Shown here: piece by piece, positions 11,422 to 23,821 of the stretch
How positions within the stretch are numbered: position 1 is the first letter of the stretch
Layout of the letters: each line of letters opens with the position of its first letter
Assembly (NCBI GenBank): GCA_001465935.1
Contig: LNKV01000001.1
Span: 620,001 to 684,000 of the forward strand
Length of the DNA stretch: 64,000 bases
Reading direction: 5' to 3'
Origin: Clarireedia homoeocarpa
Taxonomy: Eukaryota; Ascomycota; Leotiomycetes; Helotiales; Rutstroemiaceae
Program-made: the position numbers and the translations under genes
Notes under the pieces: generated by a model
The model's input: the letters and a program-made list of their open reading frames with translations, nothing else
Told to the model about the DNA's origin: nothing
Database searches by the model: none

Positions 11422-13929
11422 GATGACGGTAAACCAAACGCCCAGCGCTTGAAAAGAAAGCGAATGAATACAAATTCCCGAATATGGAGAATGATTGCAA
11501 ACGATAAGATGAATGCAGAGTTCATCTTTAAAGGTGCAAATCAATTGCAATGCCCAGGAATGAGTTATGGTCTTTTTTTGGTCGTCAAACGTTCAAGCAA
11601 ATCCCCCCAAAGATTTTCCTCCTGAACTTGGATGGTGAAGCACATTGAGGTTTGACTTGGCGGGCCCTGGTTGGGGTCAAAAGTGTGACTTGGACCAAAA
11701 CTTCTTGGCAGGTCGAAATGATTCGCTAAGTTTGCGGCATATAGTCACCTCAGGGTTTTGAAATCGCTGTACTGTACATCAATCAGCCCAGAAGAGAGCT
11801 GAATGTACTAAGCCTGGTGCCGGACATCGATGAGGGATCAGAACATATACAGCACGTGATACTGCAAAGAACAGATCATACTCCTCGTAGAGCAGAGCTA
11901 GATATCAAATATGTCGTTAAGCAACGCGGACTCAGCTGAGTACACAGAAGACAAGCAGTAAGCTTCTCGCGATATCCTTGAACCTACCGTCATCATAGCA
12001 AGATTCGCGTGCGTTGTGGCATCCAAACCTCTGTACGGAACGGCGGTCTTGTAGAATACCTCACGTAATAAATACGGATAACAGACTTATATAAGAACTG
12101 CATTTTAAATGGAAGCTTTGAAGCTTATGATGTTATATGTGCCTCATATAGACCGTGCAAGGATTCAGGAAAAAGCGTGGAGAGTATGCTCCGGGACGGT
12201 TTCGTGTTTGAAACTTGGAAGGCAGCCACATCGAAGTAGGAGGTTCGGATGGTATACTTCAGATCGAGATTCAGATAGAGTATTTCGGATGTCCAAGCAG
12301 TCTGTGATGCTCTTATTCGTGTTTATCTCATATCACTTGATACAATGACATAGGGATTTTGAGTGGACAAGAGTTCGCTCGCCCTTCATGGAAACGAGGA
12401 CTGCACAAGACATGTTTGCGCTACACAATTGGTATGTATCCCAAGTCAAAGAAAGGGAATCCCTTGCGAGAGGGTGAAAGTCCTGACGTGACCATAATTG
12501 AGGTTGTACGCGATATGGTTTGCGCGAAGTTTGTTTCGATGAGAATCGTGTAAGTTCAACCGTTCAATGTTAATGAGAAAAATGAGGACGATGCAAGGCT
12601 ATCGGAAGTGGAATCCGAATTCGTAACTCTATCGTAGGAACCTGGTGGCTGGGAAGGTTTGCCATGTCCATCTGCGAAGTTTTCAATAATTTGCACTATT
12701 TCCAATGCTCCAATATTTCATACTCTTCGGATAAGGCCAGTTGCTGGACGTGCAGTATTAAGAAAATGGTGAGCCACCGAACCACCGAGTATGCACCGCC
12801 ACAGATTCTCCTGAAACCATCTCCATCATCCATGCATGAATGCTTGCCATAACTTATACTACCATATCGGTGCACAAATCAAGCTGAAGAAACCAGTCAA
12901 GAAGCTTCGAACGTCATCCCAACAGGGGAAGCCGCATTAATGATCAACAGTTCCTCGGCGCTCCCGAGCTTTTTGTGGATGTCCTTGATTATCTATTGCC
13001 AAGAATAGACATGGCAAACACAAGTCGAGGAGAGGATGGAAGATTGTTTGTTTGTTTGTAGCAGACAGAACAGAAGCCATGAAAGGTCGCCATCCAAGCT
13101 GCGAGTCTGAGTCTCCCAAAGACATCGGCATGGATCTGGTGGATTGAGAGGCTTGCTTACTGGTAGCATAGCCTCACGTTGAGAAACAGCCAGCGGTGCT
13201 GGCATTGGCTGTGGTAGGTACAAAGTAGGACATGGAAAAAGGCATCGCTTCGAGGATCGCTGCGCCGGTAGATCCCACTTGCTAGCTTAGGTGCCGAAGC
13301 GTCGCAATGTTGAGGTGTGATTGAAGGACTTCGTATGCAGGATACAGAACTTGTCTCGCAGATCTGACACCTGGAGCTCCTGATACAGCAGAGAAGCACG
13401 AGAAGCACTTGTCCTGTCCCCATCGCCTCCATCACCTCCACCTCCCTCAGAAATTTTTTAATGGTTCGCCGTGGTGCCGTGGTGGAAGCTCGGTACTTTG
13501 CTACTTTGCGTCATAGTCGTCAAGTTCCTTCCCTCCATTGTGAAATGGTACCTCTGAGCACATAGAAAACTAGGAACCCGTCATGTGCCCATCTCGTAAC
13601 TTAAGCTTACAAGAATTACCCATTATAAACACGTTCCACCCACAATTTATTTACATAATACAAACAAAAAACAAAAAACAAACATCCGTCCCTTTCACGA
13701 CTGCGGCCAAATAAGTCTTGGGTCCTTGCCGTCTTATCCTGTCAGTCAATAGGAAGGCAGCGCAAAAAGCTAGTGTCCCCGATACTATACCTTAGAAATA
13801 GTGGCGCAGCTGGACTTCTTCTGACTTCTTCGTTTCTTCGCTGCAGCATTACCTACCTACCACTCGCAACTTCATTCAAACTCCGATCAAGCAACACTCC
13901 TCGCGCATAGAAAAGCATTTCACTCAAAG
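11422..13929. other. 2.5 kb divergent intergenic region
   Basis: Lies between the divergently oriented hydrolase (-) and patatin-like (+) starts. Small frames at 12109-12553 and 12937-13441 overlap on both strands and show no family features or splice-joined continuation. An A-rich CAAACAAAAAAC tract occurs near 13660-13685, probably in the patatin leader. No gene is seen. Confidence 0.5.
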
Positions 13930-15880
13930 ATGGATGGAAGTGGTATAGTTAGGAGGAAGGACACTACGAAAGGTCCTCCTCTGCGTATATTATCTTTGGG
14001 TAGGTAGCTTTATCAAGCAGCCCCTCCAAGCTTTGCGCGCAATTTACTAATCCACCACATCACAGACGGAGGAGGTGTACGAGGATATTCGATGCTTATA
14101 ATAATCCAAGAGCTTATGCACCGAGCATATGTCGAGATCGAAGGAAAGGCACCTCGAAGAGATCAAATTCCCAAACCTGCCGACCATTTCGATTTAATAT
14201 GCGGTACGGGCACAGGTGGTTTAATCGCGATCATGCTTGGCAGACTGCGTTTAGATCTGGAGACGTGCAAAGAGGTCTACGTACGGATGACCAGGAAGGT
14301 CTTCGAAACAGATAAAACGATAGCTGGTATACCATATCGATCAACTCTCTTCAAGGCCTCGAAGTTGGAGGAAGCCATTAAGGAGTGCGTGAGAGAACAT
14401 ACACTGTTCGAGAAAGAGGGCAATGACGGAGAAGAAGAAGCAGCGGTCAGCGCGTATCCCGTCAGCCCGATCAGTCCGTTCAGTCCAGTGAGCAGCAGCG
14501 CCAGAACACCGCAGCGACATACAAGCAATGCAAGTGTTGCAAGTTTCAGCAACAGGAGTTCTGCCACATACCAGAGTAAACCTTATGCGCTGTCGAGGTG
14601 GGGTAACCCCAATGCTAGGTTATACGACAATCGTGTGAACAGAACTAAGACGTGAGTTCTTCTAACCAAAATATGCGATATCTAGCTAACAAAATTAAAG
14701 CGCTGTTACTGCGACCTACAAAGGCACACCTAAAGGTGGCGCTCCAGCTCTTCTTCGATCCTATGATTCTCGGAAGGAACCATCACCAGAATACGATTGT
14801 AAGATATGGGAAGCGGGACGAGCAACTTCGGCCACAGCTCTTGCATTCAAACCAATTCAAATCGGACAATCGGTATTTCTTGACGAGGGCGCCGGTCAAT
14901 ACAATCCAGCTCCTTATGTCCTTGACGAAGCTACGGTTAACGAATGGCCTGGACGAGATGTGGGGGTCTTTGTAAGCATAGGAACGGGGAAAAGACCACC
15001 AGGAAGTGATCAGAATTCGCACATTTGGTACGAGGGATTCATGGGCGAGTTCGCAGAAGCACGAAGGAAATTGATATCGAAAATCGAGGGATGCGAAGCC
15101 ACACATCAATATATGGTGAAGGAACATTTGAGCAAACGTGGAGTCAACATCGAGAATTATTATCGACTAAATGTGGAAATTGGTGTTGGAGAATTTGGTA
15201 TGAATGAGTGGCATCGCCTGGCAGACATTAGCACTGGCACAAGAAGATATCTTGCGAAGAGCGACATCCAACGAATGAACCTCGAAGCAGCGGCGAAATT
15301 GGCAAAAATCCATCGAGCAAAACTGAGATGGGATGGGCAGACACACAGAGCAAGCAGTGGTTCCAACAAAGCTCTTCCTAATGTTCCGGAAGCCAATCCT
15401 CTAGCCGTTGAACTTCCTGCGGAAGTCGTTCCATTGACTCCAAACTCCAACAGATACAGTCCTCCGCCCCGAGCTTCTTATGAATCGGGCCATCACGATA
15501 CCCTCGAGGTTCTTGAACCAAACCGACCACTCTCCCCGCGTTCTTCCGGAGATTACCAGACTGTATCCCCTCATTCCTCGCCCTTGAGTCGACCAGTCGA
15601 CGACAGGTTGACTGTCAATAGTCCCACGCCGTCACAGTATAGGAATGCATCTGGTGCGGATAAGATCGCAATAATGAGTCTAGACGAATTTCCTCGACCG
15701 CAATATCCGGAACCTCCTCCGAGGAATCCAATGAGAAGAGTTGAACCTCCACCACTACCTCCGAAAACTCCGATCAACGACCCGGGAAATATGGCGAGAC
15801 GTCCTATAGCGCCGTATCCGTTAGAAGATGGACCGCCGCCTGTGGTAAATATGGCACGGAAACCAAATTACGGGAGGTGA
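13930..15880 (+). CDS. Patatin-like protein with Ser-to-Gly at the nucleophile, 3 exons
   Basis: Predicted 611-residue intracellular patatin-like protein. Exons 13930-13999, 14066-14651 and 14701-15880 join in phase (introns 66 and 49 nt). The first junction restores the oxyanion loop LSLDGGGVRGYS (residues 21-32). The nucleophile elbow, GTSTGG in active patatins, reads GTGTGG at 70-75, so residue 72 is Gly (codon 14209-14211). The dyad Asp is kept in FLDEGAGQYNP (Asp280). The conserved fungal segment CKIWEAGRATSA (252-263) is present. A Ser-rich insertion (about residues 130-190) splits the domain, and the last 200 residues are Pro/Ser-rich and disordered, with repeated PPPLPPK-like stretches. 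Either a non-catalytic member or one using another nucleophile. Confidence 0.88.
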
Positions 15881-16671
15881 GAATAGATTATGTATGTGTC
15901 TACTGGGGCGCAGATGATGACGACGACGATGATGATGATGATGAAGACGAAGAAAGATAAAAGATGAAAGATTCTTGATACCAGGGAATATTTTTTCAGG
16001 CGTTCGGGTATCGAGAGCTATCTACGATAATGCCATTATCATATCATATGATTGGGGCATTACGGAGAGCTTTGGGACGGAGTTGGGCTGGCTGGCTGGG
16101 TTTGTTGGTGATACCTTTTTGATATTTATCTTTCTTATTTTACGATTCTTCTCTCCGATACGGATTGAGATGTTGTATATTTACTATACAAGTACTTTTG
16201 CGTACGGTTTATGTTTGCATGCGTCTTTGTATGCATTTGTGAGTTATTATGAGATGCAATGTTTTATTTATTCTCTCTTATGATCAATCAATCAATCAAC
16301 CAGCCACCAAAATGTTACTGTATACAGTACTAGTACGTACTATCCAATATAACTTACTTTTACTGCCTGCTTTCTTGTAAGATTATATTACCATAATGTC
16401 CCAAGTTACGTCCTACGGTACGGAGGTATTCTCTTGTGAGAAATGCATCGCATCAACTTCTTCTCCCGTTCGAGTAATGTCATATGTTATGTTGGTTTGG
16501 TTTTTACAAAGATCTGCCCCCACCTCCTTCAGATCGATGCAGAAGAATGCTTGCTTGCTTGCTTGCTTGTTGTAGAAGAGATATATATATATATGTATGG
16601 TAGTTCGACTTTTGCTTCCTCTCTCTCGGTTCTCTATCACCACGGATACAGCAGTAAGTAAGTAGGAGATG

Positions 16672-16719
<48 letters not shown>

Positions 16720-17215
16720 TACACATAGAGCAGAACCGCATTATGATCATAATAAAACTACTTCTACATCTGTCCTAGGGATGGGATCCCGAACAAAATA
16801 AATAGAGACCCTGTGTAGCTAAACAAACAGATAAACTAGTCTAGCCATCCATTCAATACCTAGCCCAGCTCCTCAACTCCAGTCCGTCCGACTTGCACAA
16901 GCCGGCCCGAACGTTTGAGTTATGCCGGCGCAGCAGCAAACCTAACCCAACCTAAGAAACCTAAAAACGCCATTCAAAGCTTTATTATCTAATCCAGCTT
17001 GAACTTTTCCCTCCATTTCCTATGCGCATGATATATGTATTTGCGCTGTTGAAAATCCCGAACTCCGCGCTAAATAGACAAAAAGACGTTTCCTCCTCCT
17101 GGCCTGTTCCATCCGTCTAGGATACCAACTTAATACCCGAATGATCAAATAATAAAACATAAACCCAGTTCCAAACCTGTATTTCCCTTTCCATACCCAT
17201 TTCCAGCCCTTATTC
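15881..17215. other. Convergent intergenic region with microsatellites
   Basis: 1.3 kb between the 3' ends of the patatin-like and rhodopsin-MFS genes. It holds a GAT/GAC trinucleotide tract (about 15913-15950), short GCTT and TA repeats near 16553-16595, and a long GATA tract. No gene is seen. Confidence 0.6.
16672..16719. repeat. (GATA)n microsatellite, about 12 units
   Basis: Uninterrupted GATA units over about 48 bp. Read on the other strand it creates an artefactual Tyr-Leu-Ser-Ile repeat frame. Confidence 0.95.
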
Positions 17216-20079
17216 TTATACCTCATCCTCACCACCACCACCATCCTCTCCACTCTCCCCCTTCTTCCTCTCCCTATGTTCCACAACCGGTAACTCAGCA
17301 CTACTCTTCCTCCTTACCGTAATCTTCTGCACCAAAAAGCTCACCCTCTCACTCAACCTCTCACTCAACCTCCTAATCGGCGTATCCGGCCTCTCATCTC
17401 CATCCTCGCGATCCCCTCTACTCCACACGCCCCTCTCAATCCGCATGTCCCTCGGATCAACCTGATGCTTCACTCCTTCCCCACCAAAAAAGTTCAAATA
17501 CAGCGGAAACAGCATCCCCACCGCATTCAGCACCATAAACACCACAAAACTATATTGCACACTTTGACTCTTCTGCACGTCATACATAACAAACGCGAAG
17601 ACGCTGCCACCCGAAGCAGCCGCCGTGAGTGCCGACGCTGCGATCTTGGTGTCGGAACCCATGCCCCGCAGGGCAGAGGCGAAGATGATTGGAAAGACGG
17701 GTCCTTCGAAGAAGAAGACCATCAGGGAGAGGCCGGCAACAGCAGTCGGGGAGAGGGATTCGATGGCGAAGATGGGGATGCTGAGGACGGTGAGGCAGAC
17801 GAATGATATGAGGAGTAGGATGCGAGCTGGGAAAAGCAAGCACAGTGGCGCGAAGAGAAAGCGACCGATGGCGAAGAGGCCGTGCCCGAGGAGAAGCCAG
17901 TTGTCTTCTGTGAAAGCGAAGATCTGGGTGAATGTGGTGGATGGTGGAACGCGCGAGTCGAGGAGGGGAGCGAAGTATAAGGATAAGCATTCTTGGGCGC
18001 CGACGTATAAGGCTTGCGAGAGAACGGCGAGGACGAGAGTCGTGTAGATGATGGATGTGCCTGTCAGGGGGAATTTGCGCGTAGGGTAGATCTCAAGGTG
18101 TTCGGATTGCGCTTGTAGGTCTGCGTCGGAGGCTTCGGGGAGAGGTGTGTAATAGAAGAATAAAGAAAGGATGACGGAAAAGAGGGCTACGGCGAGATAT
18201 GTCCATTGTACATCGATAAGAGTGGGGTGTTGGATACCCGTAAAGAGGACTTTCTCTGCAAGTAATTGACTAAGGAGACTTGCAACTGCCTGAACGGCCT
18301 GCGCAAGTAGTAGTCTGAATTCTGCATGTTGCGTCGGTCCACACAGGGCCAAGAAAGGATTAGCAGCGGTTTCTAAAACCGAGAGACCGAATCCGACGAC
18401 GATGTTTGAGATGAGGAATCCGGGGAATGATGTAAGAACTGCAGAGGGCCAAAACATCAGTGTTCCCACGCCGTAGATGCATAGTCCAGTGATAAAAGTA
18501 GACTTGAATCCACTATGTCTCAGAACCCACTGGCCCACGGTCAATGGGCCTAGAAGGTATCCACCAAAGTATGCACTGGTTAATCCTATGGTTTGGCTTT
18601 CTGACATGTTTGCTAATCCTGCGATTTCGACGTTAAGGGTGTTGAGTAAACCATAAGAGAAGCCCCAGAGGAAGAACAGAATTGTAACCATGGTGCAGTA
18701 TTTCAACGATTCTTTGCCGCGGGTCTTCATCATACTTTTGGGTTTCTTCATATTTACAAACCCAAAATAAGTTGTATTTTCTGTTGCACCTGTATGTGCT
18801 GTTTGTATTTGCCCTATGGCGGGAGTTGTTAAGAAATCCATCACGTCCATCCGTTCTTCTTCTTCTCGATGTCCAGCAGGATGATGATTATCAAGCGACG
18901 GGGACCCGATATCCGTGGGCGATAGTGGAGGTAGAGCTGCTTGAGGTAAGGGGGATACCTGTGGTATAGATTCCATTCGGAACAGATGCGAACCGATACC
19001 TAGTTGCGACGACATAGAAACATATTTCGCACCCGAGTGTGTATGAGCTCCCGAAGTACGATCGGTGATCATCGATGGCAGAATGCGTTTCACAAGCGGT
19101 TTGAGGGTCGGAATGCAAGCGCAAATGATTCCCACATTGACCTCGACAGCGGACCACATGAAGGCTAAAGATGCGTAGTAGGCAAAATCTTCTCCGGTTC
19201 CTAATTTTGAGTTCTTCAGGGCAGCCGAGTGGAAGTCCCTTGAAGCTTGCTGTAGATAGTAAATCCGAACAACGTCGACAATAGTGACGAAAATACCCAT
19301 AGCAAATGTGAACACCAGGATGACTTTCTGTCTTTGAGGAAGGCGCATTCCTGTTAAGACAGGAATTGGCAAGACCAATATAGCCAGATCGGTAATGATA
19401 TTAACAGGAGCAGATGCTGAATAGAGTGTGATGATCGACATGCATTTCGTATTGTTTCCGTCAGACCATGCTCGACGGACAGGAGAGCATTGAAAAACAT
19501 TTAGAAATGTGAGGACGACTCCAGCAAGATTGACGATAATCAGTGTAACATACGAAGCAACCCGAAGAACGGTTTGGGTATTTCTTGACATGCGAAGATA
19601 AAATATAAGAATTGAAGTCTTCGTTGCCATTAAAGCAGGATTCTATGCAGCAAGATAAGAATTTATGCATCCCATAGTAGTGTGTGAAGTCATAACTTAC
19701 GTAGAGAATCGTGAATGCATATTCGGCTTTTCTCAAAGAAGGAAGCCATTCCGGCTTTATATCAACATCGTGTCTCCCCAAACCTTTAGCTGTTCCATAA
19801 TCAATCGCAAAACTCAAGGCGAATGCAACAATCTTCCCAAAATCTCCCATCAGTACACATTCTTTCAAACAAATCCGATTTTTGAAAAGGGGTATCCAAA
19901 CTCACCCAAGCAATTATGATAAACCAATCGTCCCAAGTCTTGCTTTTCACGATCGCGAACCGACTTACCAACCTCGCGGCCACAAACGTACTCGACAATA
20001 TAATAGTAACCGTCGTAACAACAAAAACCGTATTACCGCGCGATTGCAGCTGATCGATCGTCCCGTTTGTCGATGACAT
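17216..20079 (-). CDS. Fusion of fungal rhodopsin-type 7TM domain with fucose-permease-like MFS transporter, 3 exons
   Basis: Predicted 910-residue integral membrane protein. Exons 19906-20079, 19701-19832 and 17216-19642 give whole codons at both junctions (introns 73 and 58 nt). Residues 1 to about 300 match the fungal rhodopsin/PTH11-like domain: TWDDWFIIIAWIVAF, DYGTAKGLGRH, LYNPALMATKTSILIFYLRM, FQCSPVRRAW, SAPVNIITDLAILVLPIPVL. A cytosolic Ser/Pro/His-rich linker of about 110 residues follows. From about residue 415, YCTMVTILFFLWGFSYGLLN opens a 12-helix MFS unit of the FucP/HsrA type (VLETAANPFLALCGP). The C-tail is acidic and charged. Both parts lie in one 809-codon exon with no stop, so this is not an artefact of joining neighbouring genes by splicing. 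Function could be sugar transport with a sensory or scaffold domain. Confidence 0.88.
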
Positions 20080-23000
20080 CGGGAATCGATTCCGGTAAGG
20101 GCGGGGAGGGGTCCGTCTCTTTCTATCTATTGTATATTTCTTTCCAAATTCGATCTTTCAAGTCAACCCTAGACATTCGAACAACGAATCTGGCAATTCC
20201 ATTCTCCGCGGTATGTTTTCCGTGGATGGATAATGATGATATTCGTCTGTCAAAGGGTCCCGCGCTCAGTTGTATTCCCAAATGGAAGCACGATGGCGTT
20301 GTATACCCCTCCTTCGTTTGCCTTCCTCAACACCGCGCGATTCGCTGTCTTCACTTCGTCTCTCAAGATCCGATTCGTATTTGCCAATTCGGTTTGTTTG
20401 TTTGTTTGTTTGTTTGTATGCTTGCTTTGCGATATGACATACACCTTTTCGTGTTCGCTCAAACCGAGTATCAAATGGCGGCTTCCCTCAAATATCGTCC
20501 GTCCGTCCGTCCGCCCTCTTGATGGTTCTAAATCGAACACGAGAAAAAGAAATCCTTCCTCAGCAAAATATTGATTGATTGATCAATGGGACTGAGAATG
20601 GTAATCGAATATTGAGTATCCAGCAAGACAGGAATGTGCGGTGAAAAGTTGCTCCTCTTTTATTCGACCTTGGACGATCTCGACCTTACCTGACAGACGA
20701 CTTGCAATTACCACATACCCTAAGACCTTTACCTTAACCCGCCATCACAGCCCGTCAAAAGACTTGGAAGTAGACTGAGTTCAAGGAAGATGCTTGGATT
20801 CCAGTAGTTCGGACGCCATATCCGACCGGAGTTTTTCTGGGGCAAAAATGTGCTCTCTTGGGATACCACGGATGCTACAAAGTATGTAAGAATGAAAAGA
20901 TTTCATCGATTTACCCAGAATTTATTATATTCCAGGGACCCAAACCCAGCAACCAGTGGCTGGGTAAGTAGCCGTTCTGGATTGGCTAGCTCTTTAGCAA
21001 ATCATCATGAGGATGATCTATTATATCATCCAATGAAGATCGTCGTATACCAGCTGAAAGGTGCAAGCTTACTACGTAGTTTTAAGGAGATCCCAATCGG
21101 AATTTTATGAATTGGACATAGGGTATGCGTGCGTTGATGTGAGTGGCTCGTTTCGAGTATAAATCTCTCATGCAGCACCGCATAGAAACCGCTTGTCCGA
21201 TCGTTCTCATCTTACGGCACACGAGGTACAAACGAAGCGCATGCGCGCTGAGATGGGAATATGGATTGCAACAGTGTAGCAACATGCTGTGCGCAATGCA
21301 TGCTTTGCTTGTTTGCGAGGCTGCTTGGTGGTTGAGTAGTGCACTGCTGTTTGGTGGTTGAGTCGTGCGAATAAGGGCAAAGAATCAGAGAGCAGTAATG
21401 ACGTAGAATATCTCGCCTAATATGCGGCCTCGGTAAAGCTCGGTTTCTACTCGTACATGGGTTATCACTCCGTTAGTCGCCAGCTCAACCCATGCTTTTC
21501 CCACGTTTGTCCACGACGACGACGATCGCGACCGGCGTACCTGTGAAACATAACCTACTCATCTTGCTACAGTTGGTCAGTTGGTCAGTTGGTCAGTTGC
21601 TGCACGTTATAAACTTTCTTCTATCATCATGCAGTGCCAGAATGCTCAGACGTGTCTGAGAATGAAACTCAATAATATGGGAATACGAACTACCAGACCT
21701 TCCAACGTCTGCTTTGGTTTGCCCTGAACCACAAGAAGGCGGCGATGATAAGATCAGGTGATGTACTGTCCGTAAGCTTCCGTTATACTCAGGTAAATGA
21801 ATTATCCAGTAACTTACATAAGAGACATTACGGAATCATGCGAAACCCCCGGGCATACCGTTCGTTGTCTCGTGTTCTCATTACAGCCAATGTATCAGTT
21901 CAGCTATCCAATCTCGCTCTCCTTTCCATCCCGTCCATAAAATTAGGCGAACGACCCTTCCTTTCATAACACTGCATTTTTACCGGGCGGGCAACCCAAT
22001 TGATTGATACCTCTCCTTTTTATGTGCTCACAACAGGAAACAGCCTTACTTCTTATGAATCTCGACCAAACAAAACGCGCACAATACCCATGTCCCGTAC
22101 ATACTGTACCTGCCTACAGTAAGAAACTCAAATCTTCCCGTCCGTCCTCGCCCTCGTCCTCCTCCTCCCCTTTCTCTCTCACGCCTCACATGATCTTTAC
22201 CTTCCCCGTCTATACCTATTTCCCCATGCCATCCGTGCCCAACCTCTCATCCCCCAACCCATACCCACCAAAATCCCCAGATCGCGGGGTGAACGGTCAA
22301 TCTCCTCTCCTCCCCTCTGACCAGTTTAGCCCATCCCTCACCCAAAAAACCACTCTTGGCATCCATTCACCTTAGCCTTATCCCCATCATTAACACTGAG
22401 CCCCATCAATTCCCTTACAGTAGTATACATCACACAACCCGAACAACCACATTGGCGGAAATATAATTGGACCGCAGAGCACGTACGTACGTACACGTGA
22501 TGAATGAGGGGCAAGGCACATGCGCATGCAGTTGTACTAGTGATTTTGTGGGGGAGGGGAAAAAGAAAGTACAGTAGTTCTATAACAAGGGTGGGAGTAC
22601 GCGCACGGTACAGCCGATATACTGCAAATGGATATACCGTCCGGTACCTAGTGAGTGGACTGTGTTGTGTGACCTACATAAAATGCGCAAGTAAGAAAGA
22701 AAAAAAAAAAAAGAAAAGAAAAGCAAGATCACTTAAGATAACCTTATAGTTAGTTATACATAAGGTTCGGATTTCCGAGATTGCGATTGGAGAGCGGTGA
22801 CCTGACTCGTCTGTGCTGTGCTGTACTGTAGTTGTACAGTGTTTCCGGATTTGCTCTTGTCCCGGCAGGGGAAATTATGCAGCGGGATGTTCGAATCGGA
22901 ATATTGCGGGTTTCCTGGATCGAGCCGCGTTGGGCTGAGCTGAGCTGAGTTCTCTAGGGTCTTGGTAGAACTGTGTTTTGGTGATGGCACTGACGATTAT

Positions 23001-23821
23001 ATTTAACCCCGTCGTGGATGTTCTATTTTGAGAAAGAAGCGTGCTGTGATGTGAGTAAGGGTTTGTGCGTTATTGAGTGGAGCATCTGCGGTTCATATGG
23101 GGCGAGAAGAAAGGAGACATTCGGGGTATGAGACTTATGGGTAGACTGGTACAATGTTGCTACAAGTATATACGAACCTCAACTTTACACAACAACACGC
23201 AAATCACAGATCCTACCACATTCAGCAATACTTTTTCATTCGGCCTCCTTCACCAAGTTATCGTGCTAGATAGATAAATGGATACTCTTCAAGCGAGTAA
23301 CATAACCATGCTGTATATACATACCATCAGATCCCAACCTATCATCAACTTTGACCGACTTATTTTCCCATTTTCTCAAACCAATCAATCAATCACTCAT
23401 CCATTCAGTCAGTGTACCTTATAATCATGGTATTTGCCCCTGTTCCCAAAATTGATATGTCGTGAGAACATAAACACCCCCATGCCAGTGCTTTAGATCC
23501 ATCCCTAAACTCCTGCTCCCGATTGTGTGCTCCTGTTAACCCTCCCTCCAACTCCTCTTCAGATATCGATGTCCGGACGGTTCGTTTTGGTTTGGTAGAT
23601 GCTAAAGTCCATTTCATTTGATTGAACTAGCTCGAGTGGGCGTGTCGCGGCTCATAGTGTTTCTCTTCGTAGCTGTAGATGCTTTGCTCTGGAAGATTGC
23701 TGTTGTTGTCTCCCTCCGCCTGCTTCTCTTTCTTGAAGTGGCGATTGTGGTTATGTTTGCGGTATGATACAAAACACACCAATAAAATAAGTTAAAACTT
23801 TATCCAAACTCTTCCCCCCCC
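20080..23821. other. 3.7 kb intergenic region
   Basis: Holds the promoter of the rhodopsin-MFS gene and the 3' flank of the Zn2Cys6 gene. Simple repeats: GTTT (20392-20416), CGTC (about 20497-20513), three TTGGTCAG units (about 21571-21597), ACGTACGT (about 22482-22494), a purine run (about 22697-22724). Frames such as 22004-22375 are Ser/Pro low complexity and unsupported. Confidence 0.5.

Noticed and set aside
22004..22375. 123-codon Ser/Pro-rich plus-strand frame
   Set aside because: Low-complexity translation of a C/T-rich tract without homology cues, signal peptide continuity or splice partners.
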